From positions 202,408,102 through 202,472,101 of the forward strand of contig CM040125.1 of assembly GCA_022559845.1 (NCBI GenBank): a DNA stretch of 64,000 bases. Reading direction: 5' to 3'. Below, piece after piece: positions 12,118-23,418 of the stretch (the stretch's first letter is position 1; each line of letters opens with the position of its first letter). The notes beneath the pieces are model-generated. The model was not told the origin of the DNA, ran no database searches, and saw only the letters and a list, made by a program, of their open reading frames with translations. Source of the DNA: Amorphophallus konjac (Eukaryota; Streptophyta; Magnoliopsida; Alismatales; Araceae). Both the position numbers and the translations under genes were made by a program.

Positions 12118-12485
12118 AGGAAGCTTCTCCTTCGAGTGAAAGTATAACAGATAGAAAAAAGCAAGTGAGAGTAGCAGAAGTAAGCATGAAGCAGAAAGAA
12201 GTGCAACAGAGAAGAAAAGATCAAGTGAGCCAGCAGAAGAGGAAAAAGTGAGAACAGCAGAGATAGAAGAGAGCTCGAGAAGGAAAGAGAAAGAGAGATC
12301 CAGAGATTGAGAAGAGAAGAGGAGAGCAGAGAGCTTTTCTTGAAGAATTGTTTAGTCTGTTCGTGGATCAAATCCAGAATGACTATGCTCATTAGAGCTA
12401 ACTGGTTTTTATTTTTTGCTTTGGTTTTTTGGTTTTCCCTTTTCTGTCTTTACCATCCTTGTTCTTCTGATCCTCTGGTTTGAGG

Positions 12486-12800
12486 TCGGGTTCCCTCCGG
12501 TTTGGAGGAAGAGAGACTTACGTCTCTGGTTGCCAGTGACTGGGTGTCACTGGTGGTTCCCCTCCGATTTGGAGGAAGAGAGATCTGTTCTCCGGTTTAC
12601 TGGTGACTGTGTGTCACTGGTGGTTCCCTCTGGGTTTTAGAGGAAGGGAGTCTCTGACTCCGGGTTTGCAGGTAGTGGTTGCTACCTGTGGGTTCCCTCC
12701 TAGTCTGGAGGAAGAGAGACTTCGGTATCTGATTTGCTAGTGACTGTGTGTCACTAGTGGTTTCCCTCCGGGTTGGAGGAAGAGGGGAGGTTGTTCCCCT
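12486..12800 (+). repeat. Five tandem three-hairpin units in the LTR leader
   Basis: Units of about 67 bp start near 12489, 12555, 12622, 12691 and 12759. Each can form CCTCC/GGAGG, then an AGAGAC/GTCTCT-like stem, then a CCAGTGAC/GTCACTGG-like stem. Changes are compensatory: CCTCT/AGAGG at 12627/12639, GGAGTC/GACTCC at 12647/12656, CAGGTAG/CTACCTG at 12669/12682. This points to conserved RNA secondary structure. Confidence 0.8.
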
Positions 12801-13934
12801 GGTCAAGCTGTTAGGCAGCATTTGTTTGCAGACTGAGTCTGCGGTTCTAGCTGTTACTAGTGGAAGCCTCACTCCGGTTTGGAGTGAGGGGTGGACGTAG
12901 GTCTGTAGACCGAACCACCTAAAAAATCATCTGTGCAGTAGGTTGTTTGCTGTCCTTTGCTTCCGCTAGATGATTGTTTAGGCGCGCTATACATATTTGC
13001 TCAATTGCTTAAGCCATCTGAGTTTTATTTCCGCAATATTGTTTGAGCGAAAATTTTTAAGGGTGGGATTCATTCACCCCCCTCTGAATCCATAGCACAT
13101 ATCTCATCAGGATGAGGCCATAGCCAAAGCCGTTTCTATCTGCCTGTGCGATCCCATACTCTTCCCTTCTGCCGATCACGTCATAGACATACCAAATCTC
13201 AGCACCATTAGTGGACTATGGCTGGGTTTTTCCATCTCTCAGGCCATCCTTTCTTACTTGTACGAGGGTCTTAGCTCAGCTGCCTTAGGGGGTCCACTCT
13301 TTGGTTCTATGATCCTTCTTGAGTGCTGGATGGGTGTCAGGCTGAAGTTCATACGTAGGGAGGATATCACTTCTGTCAGTCGTATATTTGGGAGCCATCC
13401 ACTTTTCTTTATTGGTGGAGCCTTCAGGTTTTCTCCGCAGGTGGAGTGTCGGACCGCGGACAAGAAGACTAGGGATGAATGACGCCTCTACATCAACACT
13501 CTGCCCCTGGACCGGTTCGTGATGTGCCCATCCTTCCTCCATGGCACCACCCTCAGGCTTCCTAGGAGGCTTGGGTTTGACTTGAGGGTCGTGGGATACA
13601 CCACCTTGGTGATGTATAGCCCCCAAAGGCGCTTTCTACAGGTTGGGCTCCCCCGTACTACTGTTCCAGCACTACCCCATCTTCCTGCACTACAGGCGAG
13701 GGGACTTGGGACAGAGGGGGATGAGCAGGCGGTCAGGAGTGCCCTTATCATGTGGGAGGTCAGTAGGGTGCACACCCTACCAGCAGAGGTGACAGAGCTT
13801 CAGGAGGAGTACCAGGCCTATGTGAGAGAGTTGCGTGAGATTCTACCTCACGGGGATGCCCGATTGAGGATTGAATGATTTTTCCTTTATGGTGTATAGA
13901 GACCCATGGATTGATCTTGGTTTGTTCGATCTTG

Positions 13935-13940
13935 AATAAA
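13935..13940 (+). terminator. Poly(A) signal after PMD gene
   Basis: AATAAA lies 57 bp after the TGA stop of the PMD gene. A second AATAAA is at about 14017. Confidence 0.5.
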
Positions 13941-14040
13941 GGAATGGAATGCTTTGATTGAACGAGAAGGGCCTTCTCTTTTGTGCATTTGTGTGGATTG
14001 AGGTGGTTCCCTGGGAATAAAGCGGTCCACAAGAGACAAC

Positions 14041-14400
14041 TAAATGAGTTAGATGATCATCATGTGACCGTCGATTTAAGCAAAACGGTCTTAGATAGAC
14101 CGCTCAATAGACAGATGTGAGAGGTTCAGAACCAAGGGCCTGCACGGTCTATCGAGGGATCCTTTAAGCACATAGAACGGCTGGTGAAGGATCGCTTTAA
14201 GAAATAGCGGTCTTGTTTAGACTGCAGAACTCTGGGCAAAGAGAAGAACAAGTGGGCTCATAAGATGTGATGAAGGCGGCCGTATGGAGACCATCTAGAA
14301 GAATGAAACAGTCACATCGTGACCGCTTGATAGGATTGAAACGGTCGCTGAGTGACCGTTTACATGTAGACGCCAAACTTACTTGTAGACCTGTCCTTGC
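14041..14400. repeat. CGGTC/GACCG hairpin cluster, Tat 3' region
   Basis: Several inverted repeats with GACCGT, ACGGTC, GCGGTC and GACCGC arms, for example ACGGTC...TAGACCGC near 14082 and AACGGTC...GACCGTTT near 14340. They are of the same type as in the Tat LTR and the PMD promoter. They lie just beyond the PMD poly(A) signal. Confidence 0.7.
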
Positions 14401-14574
14401 ACACATACTTAAACAAAAAATAGGTTAGATCTGTTTTAGGCTTAACCCCTTGCCTGTGGCAAGTTTGGGAATGACTAGCCCATGATTTTCGGTCAAGGGG
14501 GTACGCCTTATTAAATAGGCAAAACTAATAACACATGAAAATGCAATGCATGTCATGAAATGCAGGGGACTATG

Positions 14575-14880
14575 TGACGATTTTGAAAATATTTTTGTAG
14601 TTGTAAAGATATTTGATTTTTTTAGATTTTTATAAACATATATATTTTTTTGGATTTTTGAGATATCTGATTTTCTTATTTTTGAAATATCTAATTTTTT
14701 TAGATTTTTGAAATGTTTGATTTTTTATTTTTGAAATATCTGATTTTTTGGATTTTTAAAATATCTATTTTTTTATTTTTGAAATATCTGATTTTTTAGA
14801 TTTTTGAAATATCTAATTATTTTGGATTTTTGAAATATCTATTTTTTTTGGATTTTTGAAATATCTGATTTGTTTTGGAT
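14575..14880. repeat. T-rich degenerate tandem repeat
   Basis: Repeats of GATTTTTGAAATATCTGATTTT-like text, about nine copies with variable length. Tat elements are known to build tandem repeats in the region between pol and the 3' LTR; this fits that position. Confidence 0.8.
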
Positions 14881-15655
14881 TTTAGAGCCAATTCGGACCC
14901 AGTGACGGGAGCCCCACGTATCTCATTAGGGGGGTTCCAATATAACGTGCATTATGGGTGACCATCCATGGCCGGGGTCCAATTTTACTTAACGGTACCT
15001 TTGCTAAGGCCATACCCGGGGTTTGTTCCAGTCCTTGGAAATCAAAAAAAGAATTTGGGAGAGAGATAGATATAGAGGTTCTCAGGGCTTGAGTTCCTCT
15101 CATGACAACCCCTTTTCAAGAGATTTGGTCTGTTGCGCTTGGGATTTATGTCCGTCATCGAACCTTCATACGCTCTAGGCACGCATACTAGTGGGCTCAT
15201 GACATCCCGCGGGGAAACCATACTGCCACTCTTGCCATGCCGAGTTTTATTCAGAGCAGTTAGACTTTTGAGCTTTGAGCTTTTGGATGAGCTTTTAACT
15301 TTTACCTTGATTTTTGCCCCTTTTCTTTTCTTTTTCTTTTCTTTCTCTCGTTTTGTGATTGCTTCATGCGGAATCAGGTCATAACAGACTGCCCCTATTT
15401 GAGTCCTCTTTTGTATCGGGGTGTCTAGATTGGTCCTCACCCCCCTTTATTCACCACTTGCCCCTACATTCGGCTGAAGAGAGGAAAAGAACAAGGACCT
15501 TCACTTTTCCAAATATGTCCAAGGGAGAAATGATGTTGCGCAAAAGAGGAAAACCCAACCTTGGAGGTCGTGTAGTGTGTGAGTGTTGTGCTCGGAATCT
15601 CCCTTCATGATCAAGGAGAGAAACACCTCGCCACTGGGCCGTCGCTAGCTCGACT
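14881..15655. other. Tat 3' noncoding region
   Basis: No believable gene. It contains a GC-richer stretch (14881-15040), a long TTTTC-rich run (15300-15350) that would be purine-rich on the sense strand, and unassigned sequence up to the pol stop. 14401-14574 is likewise without a recognisable feature. Confidence 0.4.
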
Positions 15656-16054
15656 CTAAGGATAAAAATGTTTGAGGTACAACCCATTCCACTCATGAGA
15701 TAATTCTTCGCTCTCCGCGTTGATTAGACGGTATGCGTTCCCAGGATAAACCTCCTTGACTACGAACGGACCCTTCCAATTAGGTTGCAGCTTAGACCTA
15801 GGAGCTCCTGATTGAATAAATTTACGCTTCAAAACTATATTTCTCACTTGAAATTTTCTTTCAATGACCTTATTTTGAAAATGACGCGAGACACGCTTTT
15901 GGTAAACGGAGACATGATTGGCCGCATTAAGTCTCTTCTCGTCCAAGAGTTCCAACTGGACTGGCAACACCTCTCGTCGTTCATCGAGATTAAGTTCTTT
16001 GTCAAGCTGCACTCTTAGGGAAGGAATCTAAATCTCATACGGGAGTACCGCCTC
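15656..16054 (-). pseudogene. Tat integrase C-terminus (pol 3' end)
   Basis: The frame ends in NGLYLKHFYP and contains KLQPNWKGPFVV and LELLDEKR, typical of the C-terminal part of Tat integrases. It continues upstream to the Tekay-2 border at 16054 with one stop (TAG, in the segment before IPSLRV). The missing N-terminal part lies on the far side of Tekay-2 from 26142, and the frame joins exactly at the duplicated GAGGC/GAGGT target. Confidence 0.88.
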
Positions 16055-18779
16055 TGTCACGTCCCGACGTGGAAAATTGGAACGTAGCAGTTTATATCAT
16101 TCATGTCAATCAAAGCATACATTGCCACAAGAGACTAAACCACTAAGCTAATCATAAAGAAAGACAACTAACCCATCTTTATTGATAATAATACGAGAAA
16201 GTATTTAATTACACCCGACTCCTTGTGGACTTCTAACTTATAAAGGAAAACACAGCAACTCTAGATAACAACTATACAACTATTCTAAACTTGACTTGAA
16301 CATCATTCTAAAGGGCTCGCTCCTAGAATCACTTGTTCCTGTCCCCATCGGAGCGCACGTCCTCATCCGAACTACCTGAAAAGGATTGGAAAGTAGGGGT
16401 AAGCAAAGCTCAGTAGGATTTTATATCTCTATCATCAGGCATAATTAAAGTAATTAACCATTCAATTAGGAATAACGTTGCAACGAAAGTAATGATAAAT
16501 AATGACAAAAGATAGATAGAAAAAGAATATGAACTTTCAAGTAAAGACTATAGCAAGTATAGCAAGAACTATTCATGAAAATTGCACGAAAATGATATAT
16601 GGAATTGGCCATAACAAGCACGCATGTCACGCAGGAATTTCAAGTAAATGAGTAAAATTGGAATGTCTCAGACCAATCACGCTAGTCATGCACTTCGGTG
16701 CAATGCCACACCTTATCATTACAAACTCCTTGGGGCATAAGTACTTTCGGGCGCTCCTCCTAGGACCAGACTGGGCCCATTATGATGCGTTGGCATTGAA
16801 GGGTTAGATCATAGATCCTAGTCTAGACATTCATCACCTTAAATAGCCAAGAGTTCCAAGGTTTAAGCTCACGAACTTACTTCTAAGATTGAGAGAAATT
16901 CCAACATCGTTGGAATGAACATTAGGTAGAAGATAAGGATGCAACAAGGATCATGCATGATTTCATAGTTCAAGGTCAACCTTGACGACTGCTTCACGAT
17001 AATAAAACAAGGAAATGTATGAAATATCTTACCTGTGGCGGTCGATAACTGGGCCGCTGTAGGAACGTGACGGTCTAACCTTAGTCCGTTACGGTGACGT
17101 GACGGTCCAACCTTGGGCCGTTACAGTTCACAGATCAGTCTAGTTTGGACTGGCCCAATATACGATTCAAACCACGTTCATGGGTTCAGGTCTTTGGGGT
17201 ACAATCTGCCCGGCGTCCTGGTGGGAATCCCAAGCTCACGGGGTCTTACGGAGGTCTCATAATAGTGGTCCTAGTCCGACGGAAGGAATATCCGGCGGAG
17301 AGTCCCATCTATTACCAGAATTGAGGCTTAAAAAAATACGGAAACCAAGACGGTGCAGTCAGTTAATCCCACCCGAGTGTAATGACTGTAAAACAAACAT
17401 GCCAAGACCAATATACATCTAGCATGGATCAGAATTTATACAAGTATTAAGGTCTTTATCAAATACCATATGATCATTCATCTTAGGATTATCTAACATC
17501 TTTCATGTAGAGAATAAAAAATTTAATGTTTATGATCATGATACTAGATTATCATCACGTTCTGCGTTGTTATAGATCAAGATGTTATACAAAAACATAG
17601 CAAGTTCATGGTTCAAAACGCATGAATTAGAGTTTAAAACACCCTGCCAGAAGAACGTGATGGTCCATAAAAGGGGCGTTACAAGCATGTAACGGTCTAT
17701 AGTAGGTGCGTTACGTATCAGAAAATAATTAGATAAAAATATTAAAATTTTAAAATACAAAGGCATGTGACAGTCTGTCGTGAGGCCGTCAGGCTCAGGT
17801 TACGGTTTATCGTGCGGCCGTCACGATTGTAACGGTCTCTGGAAGGCGCGCCACCTCAACCTGGAACCTGCCAACGATGAACTTTGACATGCTATGCTAA
17901 AAACCTCGATTTCTCGTGATGGAGTGAAAAAAATTAGGGAAAATACTGCCGTTCGAAAGAGCATTAAATTTCGCACAAGATATCATGCTTTGATTAAGAC
18001 AAAAAAATGATTAAATTCAACTTTAGTCTAGTTAACATGAAAGTTACCCTTTTATATACCTCAGAGTAAAACATGAAATTAGAACAGCATGGTGTACGAA
18101 AATTAGGCAATTAGGTATCAAAAGAAAGAGCTCAAGAAGACGAACAAGATGGTATCATTAGATTTTCGTTTGGCCTGAGAGACACCTACCTTAGTTTGAA
18201 GGAAAGAAAGACGAAAGGAAGGGTCACCGGAACCCTAGGTACCGCTCCTAGAACGCCCAAATTCTCTCCCGTCTGGTCACGATCAGCTACGCCACCCGCC
18301 GCTGGTGCAAATAGGGTTCTAGAGCGTCGAAAGCCCCCAATAAATAGGACCTATTCGGACTCCTAGCGATCGAATTTGGTTGAAGAGTCCAATGAAGAAA
18401 CTCCAGTGAAAATCTCGGATGGGGTTCAAATCTACCGCCGCTGCCGCCAATAGAAGCATCTAGACTTAGGGTTTTTGAAGAGAAAACAAGGACCTATCAA
18501 TGGGCTAGGGTTTGGCTCAAATTGGGGCGCAAATGGGCTTAAATGGGAACCAAATTGCGATGGTTAAACTAGGTCTTCTAAACCCACGAAAATTGCTAAA
18601 ACATGAAATTGGGTCTTCACGAATTTTATTTTGGGCTCTTACCTGAAGACAAAGTTAATACGAATTCAATTTTATACTAGATACATATTTTTCTAGATTT
18701 TTAATAATTTCATTAGAAGTTGAGCCAATAAATAATTAACTTAAATGGAATTATTATAATAAAAATGCAGGATGCTACA
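16055..18779 (-). repeat. 3' LTR of Tekay-2
   Basis: It contains CGGTC-type hairpins at about 17068-17122 and 17645-17850, the shared module with the covarying stem-loop (17196-17302) and the second shared module (16700-16800). It is followed by the PPT complement CCCTCCCCCTC at 18780. Confidence 0.94.
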
Positions 18780-18838
18780 CCCTCCCCCTCTTTAAAGAAT
18801 TTGGTCCCCAAATTCACCGAATCTGATAACAACCAACC

Positions 18839-21800
18839 TTAAAATAATTCGGGATTTAACTTCCTGATTGCATCCTCGGACTCCCATGTTGCTTCCTCTG
18901 CTCCATGCCGACTACACTGGACCTTGACCATCCGAATAGATCGATTCTTGAGTTGTTGTTGCTTGAAGTCCAATATCTTGATAGACTTTTCTTCATAAGA
19001 TAAGTCTTTCTTCAATTCCAAATCAGTATACTGGATAATGTGCGAAGGATCATACACATACTTCCGAAGCATGGATACATGAAACACATTGTGAATGCTT
19101 GTTAACTGTGGTAGTAAGGCCAATCTATAGGCAACTTCGCCTACCCTCTCTAAAACTTCAAATGGGCCAATGAACCTTGGGCTTAACTTGCCTCGGATTC
19201 CAAATCTTCTAATTCCTCTTGATGGTGAAACTTTCAGAAATACGTGTTCCCCAATCTGAAATTCTAACTCCCCTCTTCTATTATCTGCATAGCTTTTTTG
19301 TCTGGACTAGGCGACCTTCAAACGGTCTCTGATAACTTGAATGTTCTTGGATGATTCTGAGATAAGATCTGGCCCGAGCCATTACTTTTCACCAACTTCT
19401 TCCCAACAAAGAGGAGATCTACAACTCCTGCCATACAAAGCTTCAAATGGTGCCATCTGAATGCTGGATTGGTAACTATTATTGTATGCAAACTCAATCA
19501 AAGGTAAGTGTTCATGCCAACTACCTCCAAAATCAATTACGCATGCTCTCAACATGTCTTCAACAATCTGGTTCGCTCTCTCAGTCTGCCCGTCAGTCTG
19601 AGGGTGAAAAGCTGTGCTGAAGTTCAAACGGGTTCCTAATGATGCTTGTAGTCCTTTCCAAAAGTAAGATGTAAATCTGGGGTCTCTGTCAGATATGATG
19701 GATACAGGCACTCCATGTAATCTTATTATTTCCTTCACATACAGGGCAGCCAAAACATCCACAGTCCACTTTGACTTAATAGGCAAAAAATGTGCGGACT
19801 TTGTTAGTCGGTCAATGATCACCCAAATTCCATCAAGGCCTCCTCGTGTTCGGGGTAAACCCATAATAAAATCCATACCGACACTTTCCCACTTACATTG
19901 TGATATTTCAAGAGGCTTTAATTTCCCAGTAGGCCTGAAATGCTCTGCTTTTACTTATTGACATACTAAACACCTGCTCACAAAATCGGCCACTTCTCTT
20001 TTCATGTTCGGCCACCAAAAAGTTCTCTTCAAATCTCTATACATCTTTGTAGCTCCTAGATGTATAGTATACTTAGATCTGTGCGCTTCTTCAAGAATCT
20101 TCTTCTTTATCTCCGTGGAATCGGGGACACATGTTCTCCCTCGAAACAATAATCTTCCATCAATAGCTACCATAAAATCTGGTCGACTATCCATCTGTTC
20201 TTTAATTCCAACGAGCACTGGGTCATTATCCTACAACTGCTTAATTTTTGCTAGCAATTCTGAATGAAGCTGGACATGAGCCACCAAGATTCGATCTTCC
20301 TTTTCTGTAATATCTAGACTGGCAAATTGTTCTAACAACTTCCACTCTTGAAGCATCAAACTGGCTAATCTAGCTGTCGACTTCCTGCTCAAAGCTTCTG
20401 CTACAACATTCCCTTTTTCGAGATGATATTTAATGGAGAAGTCAAAATCCTTTAAGTACTCTAGTCACCTTTTCTGTCTCATATTCAATTCCTTTTGAGA
20501 AAATAGATTTTTTAAGCTCTTATGGTCTGAGTACACGGTGAAAGTTTCTCCATAAAGATAATGCCTCCATATTTTAAGAGCAAAAACAACAGTTGCTAAC
20601 TCTAGATCATGAACAGGGTAATTCTCCTTATGTTTCCTCAATTGTCTGGAGGAATAGGCTATCACTCTCCCTCGCTGCATCAATACGCAACCCAAACCAA
20701 TTCCTGAAGCATCGGTGTAAACTTCAAAACCTCCTTCACCTAAGGGCAAGGCCAAAACTGGGGCAGTGGTCAAACACCCCTTCAAAGTCTGAAAACTCTT
20801 CTCATAATCATCAGTCCATTCAAAACAATTCTCCTTACAAGTTAACCTAGTCAAAGGCACTACAATCTTGGAGAAATCCTTAATGAACCTTCGATAATAG
20901 CCTGCTAAGCCTAAGAAACTTCCGATCTCAGTTACATTTGCAGGTCTTTCCCAATTACGTACCGCCTCAACTTTGGAAGGGTCTACTGCGATTCCCTCTT
21001 TAGAAATAATGTGCCCTAGAAAAGATACTTCTTGTAACCAGAACTCACATTTACTAAACTTGGAGTATAGCTGATGATCCTTTAATATTTGTAACGCCAT
21101 TCTCAATTACCTTTCATGCTCCTCCTTGCTCCTTGAATATATCAAAATGTCATCAATAAATACCACGACCCACTGATCCAAGTAGGGCCGGAACACAGTA
21201 TTCATTAGCTGCATAAAAGCTGCATGTGCATTAGTTAATCCAAACGGCATTCTACAAATTCAAAATGCCCATACTTACTACGGAATGCCGTCTTAACAAT
21301 ATCTTCATCTTTTATCCTCAACTGATGATACCCAGATCTGAGATCGATCTTTGAGAAGTACTGGGCTCCAGATATCTGATCAAATAACTCATCGATCCTT
21401 GATAATGGGTACTTGTTCTTCACGGTGAGCTAATTCCACTGACGATAATCAATACACAGCCTCAAGGAACCATCTTTCTTCCTTACAAAAAGAATAGGAG
21501 CACCCCACGGGGAAGTACTCGGATGAATGAACCCTCTCTCTAGCAAGTCTAACAACTTCACCTTCAATTCTCTTAACTCAGCAGGGGACATACGATAGGG
21601 GGCTCTCGAAACAGGCGAGGCACCAGGAATTAGATCGATAGAGAAAACCACCTCCCTTTCAGGGGGAAGATCTGGTAATTCATCTGGAAACACCTCCGGA
21701 AAATCTTGAATAACAGGGATATCCTTCTACTCCACTTTCTCCTTATCAGTTAAAGAAATCAAAGCGAAGAATGTTGGACACCCCTTTCTTAACAACTTAT

Positions 21801-23217
21801 CTGCCCGAAGTGCCGAAATGAGCGGCACGGACTTGGATAGCCTAGAGCTAGAGAAAGAAAGCTCAAGACGTCCAGGGAAAGACACTACTCCTGACATACA
21901 ATGAACACTAGCACCATGCTTAGATAACCAATCAGCCCCTAAGATTACGTCATAATCTTTCATCTTCATGCATACTAGATTGGCAGACAAATTAGAACCA
22001 TTAATCAAAACTTCACTGGAAGGATAATAATATTTAATCTCGGATCCCGAACCAATAGGGGTGGATATCATAAGATGAGAGTCCAATAACACTGGTTTCA
22101 CATATAAGGTCTTAGCAAATTTCAGAGATATAAAAGAATGAGTGGCTCCCGTGTCGAAAAGTATGAATGCTGGCTTGGAAAGAATACTAAGAGTACCTTC
22201 GACAATACCTCCTTCCTCGGTAGTTTGGTTCTCAGTCTCTGCCTCCTGGAGGGCTTGGAGTCTGCCTTGCCACTTGAAACCTCCTTACGACTTATCAGAT
22301 GCTGCCGATTCATTAATAAGGGGACATTATGGAATTCGGTGGTCCCTGCTACCACACCTTAAACAAGCGCCTAACTTGCGCCAACATTCTTCCATCTTGT
22401 GACCTGGACGGTCACAATACTTGCAAACTACCTTAGATGGCACGGCTGGTCCAACCTTTTTCTCACCTTCTCTGGGTTTCTTGTTCTTAGAAAAACTCGA
22501 CCCGCCATTGGGCCTCTTCTTACCATTACCGGGTTTAAAGTTCCCAGAACTGGTAGTCTGTTCCTTCTTCTTATCCCGACCTCTTATTCGGTCAGTCATC
22601 ACCATCGTGTCTTCCGAAACTTGTGCTTTCCTTACTATCTAAGCGTAGATATAGATTTCCAAGGGTGCCAATTGATTGATATACTGAAGCTTCAAATCAT
22701 TCAGAAATCTTTTAGCCTTCATTTTCTCAGTGGACACCAAGTGTGGGGCATACTTACACAATCTGGAAAACTGTGCTTCATACTCTGCAACCGACAAGTT
22801 TCTTTGTTTCAAAGCAGCAAACTCGGCCGCTTTCTTCTCCTGCACCCGATCTGAAAAATACTTGCTATTGAAAAACTCTTTGAACTCGTTCCACGTGGCA
22901 CGGCTATTCCCAAGCGTGGCTTCCACGGCTTCCCACCAAGCATGAGCATCGCATTCTAACTGGAAAGTCGCTAACAGGACGTGATCCTGATCCCCACATT
23001 GCATAACCCTGAAGATCCTCTCTGTCTCCTACAGCCAATTCTCGGCCTCATCTGGGTCCGAAGATCCACTAAAACATGGGGGATTCAAGCCTTGAAAGTT
23101 CCTACGTAGATTGCATGCTCCTTGCTGTGCGCCGCCTTGGGCTACTTACTGTAAGGCCTGGGTCAGGCCCTACACTGTACGTTGCATGTCTCGCCATTGA
23201 GCATGTTCTGCCGCCAT
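18839..23217 (-). pseudogene. Tekay-2 gag-pol remnant
   Basis: Pieces in order on the minus strand: gag with QFSRLCKYA (23217-22639), two zinc knuckles (around 22330-22450), protease DTG (about 22150), RT start (21693-21430), RT core and RNase H (21423-20465), integrase zinc finger and DDE core (20218-19382), chromodomain (19123-18839). Stops interrupt it, and one base is missing in the FVV-PFG region near 21250. At least five stops (about 23170, 23146, 20231, 19955, 19307) replace glutamine codons of Tekay-1, as expected from C-to-T decay. Confidence 0.93.
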
Positions 23218-23398
23218 CACGGGAAATTCCTACAACATAAAAGAAGTGATTGAGAACGTTCTATTGAATCTATCTTCTTAAAGTTAATTAATTAATCTTA
23301 GCCCAAGTCTCTACCCAACTCACTGGGTCGGATTCTGACTTTACTAATGTTAAAGGTTCTATAACACTACCAGCAACCTAGGGTCTAAAGAAAACCTA

Positions 23399-23411
23399 GG
23401 CTCTGATGCCA
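23399..23411 (-). other. Primer binding site of Tekay-2
   Basis: The minus strand reads TGGCATCAGAGCC, one base off the tRNA-iMet site TGGTATCAGAGCC, eight bases from the LTR end. Confidence 0.8.
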
Positions 23412-23418
23412 CAAAAAT

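Larger units (their letters stand above)
9883..13109 (+). mobile_element. Solo LTR of a copia (SIRE-like) element, 3227 bp
   Basis: Begins TGTTGTGCCCC like the SIRE-B LTR and ends CTCATCA. It is flanked by the 5-bp duplication GGATG (9878-9882 and 13110-13114) and has no internal region. Its 3' part shares with SIRE-B the order of hairpin repeats, a CCTCAC...GTGAGGGG hairpin and a run ending in CGAACCACC. It holds the GTCTRYACA array (10142-11917), a TATA box (12111-12117) and a structured leader (12486-12800). It arose by recombination between two LTRs and splits the PMD gene. Confidence 0.92.
9190..13878 (+). pseudogene. PMD (plant mobile domain) gene carried by Tat, split by a solo LTR
   Basis: Exon 1 is 9190-9324. 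A 104-bp intron with GTAAGT donor and CTCAG acceptor covers 9325-9428, phase 0. Exon 2 is 9429-9882, continuing after the solo LTR at 13115-13878. The reading frame is kept across both the intron and the excluded insertion, giving about 450 codons with one internal TGA (13480-13482, probably CGA to TGA). Residues such as ELWHPQTHTFIFPSFEATI and LWLGFSISQAIL match the PMD/aminotransferase-like family seen in MAIN/MAIL1 proteins and in plant transposons. Arabidopsis MAIN/MAIL1 act in silencing and genome stability. The role of TE-borne PMDs is not settled. The gene runs antisense to gag-pol. Confidence 0.82.

Noticed and set aside
9883..13109. Full autonomous copia element inside the PMD gene
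   Set aside because: No PBS, gag, pol or PPT and only one LTR copy between the GGATG duplications, hence a solo LTR.
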